Shown one piece after another: positions 34,219 through 42,604 of a DNA stretch of 48,189 nt (positions are counted from its first letter, which is position 1; every line of letters begins with the position of its first letter). Location: assembly GCA_023252215.1 (NCBI GenBank), contig JAHEXG010000005.1:1-48189 (forward strand), in the 5' to 3' direction. The stretch is from Candidatus Altarchaeales archaeon. GTDB lineage: Archaea > Altiarchaeota > Altiarchaeia > IMC4 > QMZM01. The notes under the pieces were generated by a model, which had not been told where the DNA came from, made no database searches, and worked only from the letters and a program-made list of their open reading frames with translations. The translations under genes and the position numbers were made by a program.

Positions 34219-35293
34219 GACAACTATCGTAGTCGGGGGACATTTCGGAGACGAAGGAAAAGGAAAGGTCATTTCTTATCTTGCATTGAAAGATAAGCCT
34301 GACATCGTTGCAAGGGCGGGCGTAGGCCCAAACGCCGGGCACACCATATACAAAGACGGCAGGGAATACGGCCTGCGCATGGTACCATGCGGCTTCGTAT
34401 ATCCTTCCTCTAAGCTGTTCATAGGCGCAGGAGTCCTGGTCGATCCAAAGTGCTTCCTCAACGAAGTCTCGGTCACAAAAACCAATGGGCGGATATTCCT
34501 TGACAAACGCTGCGCCATAATCGAGCAGAGGCACAGGGACCTGGATTCCGGGAACAAGTACCTTAAGGAAAAAGTAGGAACCACCGGCACCGGATGCGGC
34601 CCTGCAAACCAGGAACGCGCAGGAAGGACGATAAAACTCGCACAGGACATCCCGGAGCTAAGCGCATACATCGCAGACGTTCCCCTGGAAGTAAACAAGG
34701 CAATCTCATCCGGAAAGAAAGTTATCATCGAAGCAAGCCAGGGATTCGGGCTATCTCTTTTCTACGGCACATACCCGTTCGTCACGTCTAAGGACACGTC
34801 GGCATCCATGGCGGCATGCGACATCGGCGTAGGACCCACAAAAATAAAGGACGTGATAGTAGTCTACAAAGCGTATACTACAAGAGTCGGCGCAGGGCCC
34901 ATGGCACATTTCATAGACGAACAGAACATCAAAGAATACCCCCTCTGGCAGGAAGTGCTAAAAGACGCCAAAGCAAAAGGCCACACAGGCACTGTAAACG
35001 AAATACTTGCCAAACACCTAGGCGAAAAAGGAACAGTCACAGGAAGAGCGCGCAGAGTAGGCGATTTCGACTACGAACTGGCAAAATACTCTGCGATGAT
35101 AAACGGAGCAACCCAGATATGCATAACCTGCCTGGACAAAATATTCCCGGAATGCAAGGATGCCACCTCCTACGATAAATTATCTGCCCGGGCCAAAGAA
35201 CACATAAGCGGGATAGAAAAAGAAATCGGCGTAAAGGTAACTATGTTATCCACGGGGCCGAAAGCCGAAGACATGATAGACCTGCGTAAATAA
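34205..35293 (+). CDS. purA: Adenylosuccinate synthetase
   Basis: A 362-residue enzyme that makes adenylosuccinate from IMP, aspartate and GTP, the first step from IMP to AMP. It has the P-loop GDEGKGK, GPNAGHT, GTTGTGCGPA and EASQGFGLSLFYGTYPFVTS. It is short compared with the bacterial enzyme of about 430 residues, as usual in archaea. The ATG at 34205 is chosen because GGAGG at 34194-34198 lies six bases before it, while the ATG at 34199 abuts that element. Overlaps the cupin gene by 14 bases. Confidence 0.93.
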   Translation: MDENKTTIVVGGHFGDEGKGKVISYLALKDKPDIVARAGVGPNAGHTIYKDGREYGLRMVPCGFVYPSSKLFIGAGVLVDPKCFLNEVSVTKTNGRIFLDKRCAIIEQRHRDLDSGNKYLKEKVGTTGTGCGPANQERAGRTIKLAQDIPELSAYIADVPLEVNKAISSGKKVIIEASQGFGLSLFYGTYPFVTSKDTSASMAACDIGVGPTKIKDVIVVYKAYTTRVGAGPMAHFIDEQNIKEYPLWQEVLKDAKAKGHTGTVNEILAKHLGEKGTVTGRARRVGDFDYELAKYSAMINGATQICITCLDKIFPECKDATSYDKLSARAKEHISGIEKEIGVKVTMLSTGPKAEDMIDLRK

Positions 35294-35306
35294 ACCAAAT
35301 ACCAAC

Positions 35307-36392
35307 ATGATAGCCGTCGTCGGCGGAGGGCCGGCAGGATGCATCGCCGCAAGATACTGCGCAAAAGAACACGAAACAGTCCTGTTTGAGACCCAAAAGA
35401 AAGAAAGCCGCAGAGTGCAGTGCTCCGGCCTACTAAGCAAAAGCGGCCTGCACCGGCTGGGCATAAACCCAAGATCTGATTCTGCAAAAGCCTTCATACA
35501 AAACAGCGTCAGAGGAGCAAAAATATACTCCCCCCTCGGAAGCCTCTTGGAAATAGACGGAGGCATGGACAAAGCCTATGTAACAGACCGCAAAGCATTC
35601 GACAACCATCTACTGGATAAGGCAACAGATGCGGGCGCAGAACTCCAAAACAATACGATAGACAAAAAAAACCTCGGAGAACTAAAGTCCAAGGCAGATA
35701 AAATAATACTTGCCACAGGCACGAACTACAACCTGCACAAAGCCCTTAACATAAACGCCCCATGCGAGTTTCTATACGGCGCACAATACGAGATGAAAAT
35801 AGAATGCGAGAGTGACTACGTGGAGATGTACCTGGACGTCCCCGGATTCTTTTCCTGGATAATACCAGTAGACGACTACGCCCGGATAGGACTATGCGCC
35901 CCGGACAACCCGGTCCCATACCTGGAGGAGCACATAAAAAGGCTGAGGAAAGAAAAAAGGATAAAGGAGCCGGCCATACGCGAAAAGAATTACGGCGTAA
36001 TACCCATGTACAATCCCGGGCTTAGGACTGAGTACCCTAAAGTCTCCCTGGCAGGGGATGCCGCAGGACAAGTCAAAGCCACGACCGGAGGCGGAGTGAT
36101 AATAGGAGGACTCGCGGCAAAAAACGCGGGAATCGAGGGGTATGAAAAAATCTGGAAAAAAGAGATAGGAAAAGAACTCTACCTACACCTGCGCGTCCGC
36201 AGATTCCTCAACAACCTGTCTGAGAAGAACGCCGATAAATTGATACGGCTGCTCGCAGAAAACAAAGACCTGATAGAAAAAAAAGGAGACATGGACATGG
36301 CCTCACACCTGCTGAACGGCTTCCTGGGAAGGCCTTCTTTCATGGCCAGATTCATACTCCAGGCCCCATCCCACCTGCTCGACCAGCTATAA
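35307..36392 (+). CDS. Geranylgeranyl reductase-family flavoprotein
   Basis: A 361-residue FAD-dependent oxidoreductase of the geranylgeranyl reductase family. It starts with the FAD-binding MIAVVGGGPAGCIAARYCA, contains VQCSGLLSKSGLHRLG, a PVDDYARIGLCAPD strand, and the second FAD motif LAGDAAGQVKATTGGGVI. In archaea the family saturates the isoprenoid chains of membrane lipids. It follows purA by 13 bases. The exact substrate (digeranylgeranylglycerophospholipid or another isoprenoid) is inferred. Confidence 0.85.
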   Translation: MIAVVGGGPAGCIAARYCAKEHETVLFETQKKESRRVQCSGLLSKSGLHRLGINPRSDSAKAFIQNSVRGAKIYSPLGSLLEIDGGMDKAYVTDRKAFDNHLLDKATDAGAELQNNTIDKKNLGELKSKADKIILATGTNYNLHKALNINAPCEFLYGAQYEMKIECESDYVEMYLDVPGFFSWIIPVDDYARIGLCAPDNPVPYLEEHIKRLRKEKRIKEPAIREKNYGVIPMYNPGLRTEYPKVSLAGDAAGQVKATTGGGVIIGGLAAKNAGIEGYEKIWKKEIGKELYLHLRVRRFLNNLSEKNADKLIRLLAENKDLIEKKGDMDMASHLLNGFLGRPSFMARFILQAPSHLLDQL

Positions 36393-36465
36393 TCAGGGCG
36401 TTCCGCAATTATTGAACGTATTTAATCTACTCTGAGAATTAATAAATAATAGAAAACAAAATAAA

Positions 36466-36945
36466 ATGAGAAAATCCCGGGGCCAGGCGTCTCTTGAATT
36501 CTTGATGACCTACGGCTGGGTCATTATAGTAATAAGCCTAGTCCTCATCGTCCTATGGCAGTGGGGCCTATTCACTCCCTCGGGCGGAACCAAACAGATA
36601 TCAATGGGCTTCTGGGGAGTCGTGCCCGTGGACTACAGCTACAAAAGCGACGGAAGCTTGGCCCTCTCGCTGCAGAACAACATAATCGATGGAGACCTCA
36701 ACATAACAGGGATCAATGTGACCGGCCCCAACGGAGAAATATACGCAGACCCAGATCTCCCCCTCATATCAGAAAATCTCTCCTCAGGACAAATATATCT
36801 CTGGGACCGAAGGATCGGTTCAGAAGGAAGCGCGGGCAACTCATACGACGTAATAGTCACAATATCATATGTAGACAACCGCATAGGTCCGAATACGACC
36901 TTCAAAAGCTCTGGAACCCTGAAGGGAACCACAGAGAAAACCTAG
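36466..36945 (+). CDS. Class III signal peptide pilin-like protein
   Basis: A 159-residue archaeal type IV pilin-like protein. The N-terminus MRKSRGQASLEFLMTYGW has the class III signal (Gly-Gln processing site with Q-x-S-x-E), cut by an EppA-type peptidase in methanogens, then a hydrophobic assembly helix (VIIVISLVLIVLWQWGLF). The rest is a beta-rich head with one N-glycosylation-type sequon cluster (NIT, NVT, NLS). It ends ...GTTEKT followed by TAG. In the same frame the next codons are Thr-rich and run into a Cys module (see following entry), so this stop may be secondary and the original protein longer. Confidence 0.85.
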   Translation: MRKSRGQASLEFLMTYGWVIIVISLVLIVLWQWGLFTPSGGTKQISMGFWGVVPVDYSYKSDGSLALSLQNNIIDGDLNITGINVTGPNGEIYADPDLPLISENLSSGQIYLWDRRIGSEGSAGNSYDVIVTISYVDNRIGPNTTFKSSGTLKGTTEKT

Positions 36946-37273
36946 ACCGCTGCAATACCAACTACAGCCCCTACAACGTCAACAACGACCACAACTAATA
37001 CTACGACAACTACGACCACTACAACTTCTTCGACTACTACAACCACCACTACTACGACCACTACCACAACAATGGGAAGCAATTGTATTGATTGCTGCCA
37101 GCCCGGTTCAACCGAATGCAGCGTGACCTGCGGCAGCGGCAGCGACCACCTCTTCATATGTGGGCCTTTTGGTCACAGAATGCGACGACGACGGATGGTG
37201 GATGAGTGTAAAGGCGGGCGGGTCGTGGCATGACGTAATGTCCTCAGGGGGGTGCACGTGCTTATCGTGTTGA
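36946..37273 (+). pseudogene. Decayed Thr linker plus Cys module, in frame with the pilin gene
   Basis: Directly after the TAG of the pilin gene the same frame continues with about 40 Thr-rich codons and then NCIDCCQPGSTECSVTC. This matches the Cys modules CRSCCAPG..SCDVVC at about 3368 and CKDPCC...ACQVYC near 160. Around 37127-37141 the similarity moves to the +1 frame, which reads SSYVGLLVTECDDDGWWM and ends CTCLSC at a TGA (37271-37273), again like the gene at 2393 (PAISACEYDG..). One amber codon and one frameshift thus separate an intact pilin from what looks like its C-terminal extension. Read-through, sequencing error and recent decay are all possible; decay is the simplest. Confidence 0.65.
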
Positions 37274-37346
37274 GCTCGCAGACAAGTTAGGTTGCGATAG
37301 ATGTCTTAGTCTGATGAGACTTAGACCCAAGACACTGGTTTACCTA

Positions 37347-37356
37347 TTATATAAAA
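37347..37356 (+). promoter_or_regulatory. TATA-like box for the DUF1616-like gene
   Basis: The element attatataaa is centred about 25 bases before the ATG at 37377, giving a nearly leaderless transcript and favouring that start over the upstream in-frame extension from 37314. Confidence 0.5.
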
Positions 37357-37376
37357 ACATAATCCCTTCATATTAC

Positions 37377-37685
37377 ATGGATTTTCAGGCAATCGCATTA
37401 GGCACGATCGGCATATTCTTATACCTGCTGATACCCGGGCTTTCAGTCAGCCTTGCAGCCTTTCCCAGAAAAAGCGACATAAGTTTCACTGAACGGCTCG
37501 TCCTGTCTACTTTCCTGGGGCTGCTGGTGCCTGCAATCCTGTATTTCAACGATAAGAACTACATAATACCCGTAAACTCCGGCACAACACTCGTCACCCT
37601 TGGCGCAGTAACGCTGCTGGGCTTGATAGTATGGCAGCTGCGGCTCAGGATGCCCGAAACGCAGGCTGGATTGAAAAGTGCCTAA
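37377..37685 (+). CDS. DUF1616-like small membrane protein
   Basis: A 102-residue membrane protein with three helices. The first part (LYLLIPGLSVSLAAFPR...SFTERLVLSTFLGLLVPAI) resembles the DUF1616 N-terminal pattern of L-x-P-G-Y..A.FP followed by E-R-L-A-L-S. Only this helical part is present, while most family members add an extracytoplasmic domain. The start at 37377 is chosen from the TATA position. Function is unknown. Confidence 0.6.
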   Translation: MDFQAIALGTIGIFLYLLIPGLSVSLAAFPRKSDISFTERLVLSTFLGLLVPAILYFNDKNYIIPVNSGTTLVTLGAVTLLGLIVWQLRLRMPETQAGLKSA

Positions 37686-37726
37686 GATATTCTTCTTATA
37701 TTTCTCTCTGCCCATTATTCTAATAT

Positions 37727-38920
37727 ATGGAATACGTAAAAAACGTCCGTGACCCCATACACGGCACCATATACCTGACGAAACCGGAAAAACGGCTGAT
37801 AGATACGTCCTACCTGCAGAGGATAAGGCACATAAAACAAAACGGCCTCTGCTACCTGGTCTATCCCGCGATGAATTCCACGCGCTTTGAGCATTCATTG
37901 GGCGTCATGCACCTTGCAGGCCTCATGGCAGACCACTTGGAACTGGCGGAAAAAGACAAGGAAAAACTCCGCGCAGCATCGCTCCTGCACGACATAGGCC
38001 ACGGACCCTTCTCGCACACCTCGGACGACGCCCTCGCAGCCAAAGGAGACAGCCACGAAGGCCTTTCGTCAAAGATAATACAGAAAACGGAAGTAGCCGA
38101 CATCCTAAACGAAGAAGGCCTAAGCCCCGCGGAAATAGCGGGCCTGGTCAAGGGCGAAGGAAGGTTCGCAAAAATACTATGCTCGGAAATAGACGTAGAC
38201 AAAATGGACTACCTCGTAAGAGACTCCTACTACGCAGGCGTAGCATACGGAACGATCGACCTGGAACGGATAATATACGGTACAAAAATGCGGGGAGACG
38301 ACCTAGTAATAAAAAAAGGAAGCCTCGAAGCAGTGGAATTCCTACTCATATCCCGCAACCTCATGTATGAAACAGTCTACCGCCACCACACCAAACGCAT
38401 AGCAGAATCGATGTTCCAGGCGGCGATAGGATCAATGCTCAAAAAGAAACTGCGCTACGACGAATTCCTCAAAATGGACGATGTGGACCTGGTCTACAGG
38501 ATGAGGCACGCCGGAGGATACGCGCAGGAGATAATGAAACGTATCGATACTCGCAGGCTGTTCAAAACAGTCTTCCAGGAGAGGATAATGCTGGTAGAAG
38601 AAGCATTCCGCCCGGACCTCGTGAAAAACAGAGAAGAAATAGAAGAAAAAATAGCCAAAGACCTCGGGATAAAAAAAGGAAACGTCATACTCGACATACC
38701 GGAAACCCGGATGCCGGAATTCCGGACACTGGTCGAGACCGAAGAAGGCCTAAAACGCATAGACGAAGTATCGACCCTGGCTCGGACGCTGGAAAAAGCA
38801 GACCAGGAAAAACTTACGCTCTGCATATACGCCGCGCCGGAATACATACCCAAGTTCAAGAACTTCAACGCCGAAAAATACATAGAATTCGCGCAGACGA
38901 GGCTGGGAAAATTCCTCTAA
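37727..38920 (+). CDS. HD-domain phosphohydrolase, dNTPase-like
   Basis: A 397-residue HD-superfamily protein of the kind related to dGTPase and SAMHD1. The metal-binding residues are visible: RFEHSLGVMHLA with the first His, LLHDIGHGPFSH with the HD pair, and EIDVDKMDYLVRDSYYAGV with the distal Asp. The N-terminus (VRDPIHGTIYLT...RRIRHIKQNGL-type) is typical of the family. The likely reaction is hydrolysis of dNTPs or nucleotide-like substrates; the actual substrate is not known for archaeal members. Confidence 0.88.
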   Translation: MEYVKNVRDPIHGTIYLTKPEKRLIDTSYLQRIRHIKQNGLCYLVYPAMNSTRFEHSLGVMHLAGLMADHLELAEKDKEKLRAASLLHDIGHGPFSHTSDDALAAKGDSHEGLSSKIIQKTEVADILNEEGLSPAEIAGLVKGEGRFAKILCSEIDVDKMDYLVRDSYYAGVAYGTIDLERIIYGTKMRGDDLVIKKGSLEAVEFLLISRNLMYETVYRHHTKRIAESMFQAAIGSMLKKKLRYDEFLKMDDVDLVYRMRHAGGYAQEIMKRIDTRRLFKTVFQERIMLVEEAFRPDLVKNREEIEEKIAKDLGIKKGNVILDIPETRMPEFRTLVETEEGLKRIDEVSTLARTLEKADQEKLTLCIYAAPEYIPKFKNFNAEKYIEFAQTRLGKFL

Positions 38921-38962
38921 ATATCTTTCCTACCTACCTTACACGACCCGGCACATGATTCC

Positions 38963-39015
38963 CAACTTTCTCCCTAACCGGCTCCAATATCCCCCGGAGC
39001 TTTTCTGCCATCGTT
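38963..39015 (-). repeat. Duplicated 3' end of the tyrosyl-tRNA synthetase gene
   Basis: Read on the minus strand this segment encodes AEKLRGILEPVREKVGN, against AEKLSEILEPVREKVGK at the true end of tyrS (39675 onwards). A 22-base stretch (38965-38986) is identical to 39685-39706, exactly 720 bases away, with weaker similarity on both sides. The two copies bracket the toxin-antitoxin pair. Confidence 0.85.
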
Positions 39016-39064
39016 TTATCTGGCTTATTTTGTGTATTTATGCTTAAAATCTATAGTTATAGCT

Positions 39065-39268
39065 ATGGAAACAACCATACAACTCAATAAGCATACAGTG
39101 CAGGTCCTAAAAGACATGAAAAAGAAATTTAAAATGAAGAGCTACGACGAACTGATCAACACGCTGATCCACAAGCAAAAGAAGACTCCGAAGTCCATGT
39201 TCGGATCAAATCCCCGGTTGGACCCGTTCACCGAGGAAGAGCGGTTTACGGACAGGGAGTACTCTTAA
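39065..39268 (+). CDS. VapB-type antitoxin
   Basis: A 67-residue protein, opening METTIQLNKHTVQVLKDM, which resembles the short DNA-binding/antitoxin proteins paired with PIN toxins (strand TTIQL, then a helix pair with YDELINTLIHKQK). The C-terminal tail is acidic and probably binds the toxin. The start at 39065 is preferred over an upstream TTG/ATG extension from 39032 because the core begins there and a TATA-like stretch lies before it. The stop is two bases from the toxin start, as usual for these pairs. Confidence 0.75.
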   Translation: METTIQLNKHTVQVLKDMKKKFKMKSYDELINTLIHKQKKTPKSMFGSNPRLDPFTEEERFTDREYS

Positions 39269-39269
39269 A

Positions 39270-39674
39270 ATGGCCGAGTATGTTATCGACACATATGCCT
39301 GGATTGAGTATTTCCGGGGTAGTCCGGAGGGGAATGCGGCAAAAGAATATATCGAAGGCGGTGAGACTGCGACGCCGACGATAGTCGTGCTGGAATTGCG
39401 CAAGAATTTTTTAAGGAAAATAAAAGAAGGAAAAGAAACTCCCAAAGGCGCAGAGGAAAACATGGATTACGTCAGATCGAAATCAACCATTTTGGACCTT
39501 GGATATGCTTCTTCCATAAAAGCCGCCGAAACGGATCTGGAAATGAAACAAAAAGTCAAAAATTGGGGGGTCGCGGACGCCATAGTGCTCTCTGCAGCAA
39601 GAGAGTTGAATGCAAAAGTCGTTACAGGCGACGAACATTTCAGAGGGCTTAAAGAGGCGGTTATGATAAAGTGA
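39270..39674 (+). CDS. vapC: VapC-type PIN-domain toxin
   Basis: A 134-residue PIN-domain ribonuclease. The acidic residues are in place: YVIDTYAWIEYFRG with the first Asp, TPTIVVLELRKNFLR with Glu, and VADAIVLSAARELNAKVVTGDEHF with two Asp. Such toxins cut tRNA or rRNA and are held inactive by the antitoxin encoded just upstream. The gene ends next to the tyrS stop on the opposite strand. Confidence 0.9.
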   Translation: MAEYVIDTYAWIEYFRGSPEGNAAKEYIEGGETATPTIVVLELRKNFLRKIKEGKETPKGAEENMDYVRSKSTILDLGYASSIKAAETDLEMKQKVKNWGVADAIVLSAARELNAKVVTGDEHFRGLKEAVMIK

Positions 39675-40631
39675 TCATTTCCCCACTTTCTCCCTAACCG
39701 GCTCCAGTATCTCCGACAGCTTCTCCGCAGACGTGTTCTTCAGATCCATCGCATGCAGCGTCTTTCCAAGGTATGCCGATTCCAGTTCTGCGTAGGACGT
39801 ATACGTCACATCCCCCCCGAACTTCTCCGGTCTCTTGACGTCGACGCTGCCCAGTTTTGGGAATATGATGTATTCGTACATCTGCAATACTGGATTCCCT
39901 TCCTTCTCAAGGGGGCAGTATGCCTTGTTGATCTTGTTTTTTATGTCTTCGGGCTTTTCGTCTACTTTGATCATCGTCTCCGGCTTGGATGACGACATCT
40001 TGCACCCCGGGCCCTGAAGCGATACGAGGAGGGGTGTGTGCATGCAGACCGGTTTTTTGTATCCTATCTGTGGCAGTAGTTCGCGGCCCAGCATGTGTAT
40101 TTTTCTTTGTTCCATCCCTCCGTGGGCGATGTCTACGTCGAGCGCTTTTATGTCCGCTATCTGCATGAGGGGGTATATCATCTGCGAGACGTGCGCGTTC
40201 TCCAGGTCCCTTGCTACTTCCTGCATGCTTCTCATGGCCCGGTTGACCGTCGTTAGGAGGCCTAGTTGCAGTATGTCGTGTATGTATTCTTTGTCGTATT
40301 CGAAGTCTGTTCCGCGGACGTATTCTGCGTTCTTGAGGCCCAAGCCTTCGAAGCAGTTGCGCCAGTATACGACCATTTCGTCGATCCATTCCTCTGTTCC
40401 TTTTTTGTTCAGGAGGGTGTGGAGGTCTGCGAATAATACTTTTACTTTGAGGCCGGCTTTGGCGTAGTCTATCTGTTTCATCACCGCGACCATGGTGCCT
40501 ATGTGTACTGGTCCGCTTGTTTCGTAGCCGCAGTACGTTGTCGGTGTTCTATTTTCTTTTAGACGGGCGTCCAGTTCTTCTACAGTTACTATCTCGGCAG
40601 TATTCCTTTTTATAAGGGTTTCATCTATCAT
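39675..40631 (-). CDS. tyrS: Tyrosyl-tRNA synthetase
   Basis: A 318-residue class I synthetase of the archaeal/eukaryotic type, charging tRNA-Tyr. The HIGH-like motif is SGPVHIGTM and the KMSKS motif is KMSSSKPETMI; YVRGTDFEYDKEY and VDIAHGGMEQRKIHMLGREL form the tyrosine and tRNA pockets. The start overlaps the UPF0147 stop as ATGA. The last codons (KLSEILEPVREKVGK) are duplicated beyond the toxin-antitoxin pair. Confidence 0.95.
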   Translation of the reverse strand: MIDETLIKRNTAEIVTVEELDARLKENRTPTTYCGYETSGPVHIGTMVAVMKQIDYAKAGLKVKVLFADLHTLLNKKGTEEWIDEMVVYWRNCFEGLGLKNAEYVRGTDFEYDKEYIHDILQLGLLTTVNRAMRSMQEVARDLENAHVSQMIYPLMQIADIKALDVDIAHGGMEQRKIHMLGRELLPQIGYKKPVCMHTPLLVSLQGPGCKMSSSKPETMIKVDEKPEDIKNKINKAYCPLEKEGNPVLQMYEYIIFPKLGSVDVKRPEKFGGDVTYTSYAELESAYLGKTLHAMDLKNTSAEKLSEILEPVREKVGK

Positions 40632-40873
40632 CTTTTCAATGCTTCGAGGTCGCTTATTATGTCCCAGAGCTGGGTTTTTGCGTGCATGGGTATGTTGATG
40701 TCTCCTGAGACCTCTTCTATTCCGTATATGGCCGTGGTTATGCGCATGGACATGTCCTGGTCTTTCTTTTTCAGGTCGTCTCCTACCTTTTTTAGAACGG
40801 CCTTTACCCGCCTTGGCATGGAGTAGTCTTGCGTAGTCTCATCTATCTTTCCTAAGACAGTATCTATATCCAT
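40628..40873 (-). CDS. UPF0147 family protein
   Basis: An 81-residue helical protein with the pattern of UPF0147, a small conserved archaeal family of unknown function (IDETTQDYSMPRRVKAVLKK and IYGIEEVSGDINIPMHAKT). It lies directly upstream of tyrS with an ATGA overlap, so the two are translated together. Confidence 0.85.
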   Translation of the reverse strand: MDIDTVLGKIDETTQDYSMPRRVKAVLKKVGDDLKKKDQDMSMRITTAIYGIEEVSGDINIPMHAKTQLWDIISDLEALKR

Positions 40874-40967
40874 TTTTTTTCTCTTGTATGATGCTTCTCT
40901 CTTTTAGAAGTAGATTAATCCGAGGTTATTAATATATAACTCCATCAATAAAAATTCTAATTAGCTT

Positions 40968-41579
40968 ATGGAACTATTGGCTAAGGGCGCGGAGGCCAAC
41001 CTCTACCTGGAGGACGGACGGCTTGTGAAAGAGAGGATAAGCAAGAAATACCGGGTAGCTGAGCTGGATTTGCGCCTGCGTAAGATACGCACCCAGAGGG
41101 AGGCCAAACTCCTCGAGAACGCCAAAAGGGCCGGTATGACTGTTCCAAGGGTCTTTAAGACCGATATAAGGAATTACAAGATCTATATGGAATATATCCG
41201 GGGAAGGCCTTTGAAGGATGTCCTGGAGTCTGCGGACGAACAGGAAGTCAAAAACCTCTCAGGGAAGATCGGAAGAGCCCTGTCCGTCATGCATAATGCT
41301 AACATCATACATAACGACCTCACGTCGTCCAATATGCTTTACGCGGACGGGGAGGTCTATTACATCGATTTCGGCCTGGGGGCGACTACTACTCGGATAG
41401 AGGATAAGGCCATGGACCTGGTCGTGTTCAAGAGGTCTCTTCAGGTGGCGCACGGCGACAAGTTCAGGATAATATGGGCTTCATTGATGGATTCTTACAA
41501 GAGCGTAAAGCATCTTTCCGAGATACTTGCCCGCGTGGATGTGATAGAGCGCAGGGCGCGTTATATGGAAGCCTCATAG
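40968..41579 (+). CDS. bud32: Bud32-type KEOPS-associated kinase
   Basis: A 203-residue atypical protein kinase/ATPase of the KEOPS complex, which makes t6A on tRNA. It has the short N-lobe of the family (LLAKGAEANLYLEDGRLVKER), HNDLTSSNMLY as the catalytic loop and YYIDFGLGATTTRIEDKAMD as the metal loop. In many archaea it is fused to Kae1; here it stands alone. A TATA-like element near 40932-40939 precedes the start by about 30 bases. Confidence 0.93.
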   Translation: MELLAKGAEANLYLEDGRLVKERISKKYRVAELDLRLRKIRTQREAKLLENAKRAGMTVPRVFKTDIRNYKIYMEYIRGRPLKDVLESADEQEVKNLSGKIGRALSVMHNANIIHNDLTSSNMLYADGEVYYIDFGLGATTTRIEDKAMDLVVFKRSLQVAHGDKFRIIWASLMDSYKSVKHLSEILARVDVIERRARYMEAS

Positions 41580-42155
41580 TACTTTGAGGAGGTCCAGCAG
41601 GAAAACAACGACTGCCACGGATATTCCTGCCAGGAGCATCTTTGCTCCGCTCTTTATCCGGTCTTCTTTTGCTACGTGGCCTACGAGTGCGCCTAACAGG
41701 AAGAGGATGACCACTACTACAGCAATGGAGTAATAGAATGCGCTTTCAGCCTCAATGAATCCTACTTGTGAGGCGAAGAACGGGGATATTATTAAAAGCG
41801 TTGCGAGCATCGGCGACAGGCCGTCTACGAGCGCTACGAGGATTGTCGTGGCATTGACTTTTTTCTCTATCTCCGTTTCCTCGAGGTCTGCCATCAGGTG
41901 TCTTTCAAGCTCTTTTAGGCCCCTGAGCCTTTCAGCTCTTTCTATGGAGTATGCGCCCCATATCCCGGAAATGGCCATGGCGACGGCCGCTCCCAGAGAA
42001 GAGATTATTATAAGTTTTGAATCGTGTTTTCCAGATATGTAAACCGCTATCACGATGCCAAGTATGGTCAGTGCGCCGTCAAAGGAATTCATGACGAAGT
42101 ATCTTCTGGCGATCTCTTCGTTCTTTAGTTCCTTCAAGGCCTTCAAAAGATCCAT
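41574..42155 (-). CDS. VIT1/CCC1-family (TIGR00267-like) membrane protein
   Basis: A 193-residue membrane protein of the VIT1/CCC1 superfamily. It has SFDGALTILGIVIAVYISG, a charged amphipathic segment (AERLRGLKELERHLMADLEETEIEKKVN) and ATTILVALVDGLSPMLATLL followed by two more helices. Family members transport iron or manganese; this archaeal subgroup is uncharacterised. Its end overlaps bud32 by six bases on the other strand. Confidence 0.8.
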   Translation of the reverse strand: MDLLKALKELKNEEIARRYFVMNSFDGALTILGIVIAVYISGKHDSKLIIISSLGAAVAMAISGIWGAYSIERAERLRGLKELERHLMADLEETEIEKKVNATTILVALVDGLSPMLATLLIISPFFASQVGFIEAESAFYYSIAVVVVILFLLGALVGHVAKEDRIKSGAKMLLAGISVAVVVFLLDLLKVL

Positions 42156-42179
42156 ATCGTAATATGGGAAATGAATAAT

Positions 42180-42521
42180 CTAGTATTTGGCGAGTTCTGA
42201 GAGCTTTGATGCTTCGCTTACTCTTCCCAGGACTACTTTGTCCATGGAGTGTATCACTCCTCCCTGGTCTTCGAGGATGTCTTTTATCTTGTCGAAGTCT
42301 ATGTCCCGCCCTTCCAGGACTATCTTTAGGGACTCTGTCTTTTCGTCTACTGCGTACACGGAGATGGTGGCGGCCTCTATGCTTTTCTCGGTGCATATCC
42401 TCTTCCCGAAATCGAGTATATTCGGTTTGTGAGGCTTCAGGACGTCCAGGACCAATATTTTCACCGGTACCCTTGTTTGTTTGCCGATCATTTCGTCCAT
42501 AACGTTTTTATAGTCCTCCAT
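42180..42521 (-). CDS. DUF211 family protein
   Basis: A 113-residue protein of the archaeal DUF211 family: KILVLDVLKPHKPNILDFGK, ISVYAVDEKTESLKIVLEG and DQGGVIHSMDKVV are the characteristic strands. It should form a ferredoxin-like alpha/beta fold. The ATG at 42521 is taken as the start because a TATA-like box lies about 30 bases upstream; a TTG two codons earlier is possible. It precedes, and is probably co-transcribed with, the VIT1-like gene. Confidence 0.85.
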   Translation of the reverse strand: MEDYKNVMDEMIGKQTRVPVKILVLDVLKPHKPNILDFGKRICTEKSIEAATISVYAVDEKTESLKIVLEGRDIDFDKIKDILEDQGGVIHSMDKVVLGRVSEASKLSELAKY

Positions 42522-42545
42522 TCTCAATTAATACTTAGTAAGGTA

Positions 42546-42556
42546 TGTTTTTATAT
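42546..42556 (-). promoter_or_regulatory. TATA-like box for the DUF211 gene
   Basis: On the minus strand gatataaaaac lies about 30 bases before the ATG at 42521. Confidence 0.45.
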
Positions 42557-42604
42557 CTCGGCTCTAATAAACTAATAAAAATAGGTGATTGATTTCATAT
42601 TTGT

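Noticed and set aside
36943-36945. Amber codon as pyrrolysine
   Set aside because: TAG ends other intact genes here (bud32 at 41577-41579, the secretion ATPase at 47596-47598), no pyl genes are visible, and a second lesion (frameshift) follows.
36957-37073. Repeated ACN tract considered as CRISPR or tandem satellite
   Set aside because: There is no spacer structure; the repeat follows a three-base codon period and encodes a Thr linker.
39065-39674. Transposon or insertion sequence carrying the VapBC pair
   Set aside because: No transposase or inverted repeats are present; only the direct tyrS-tail duplication is seen.
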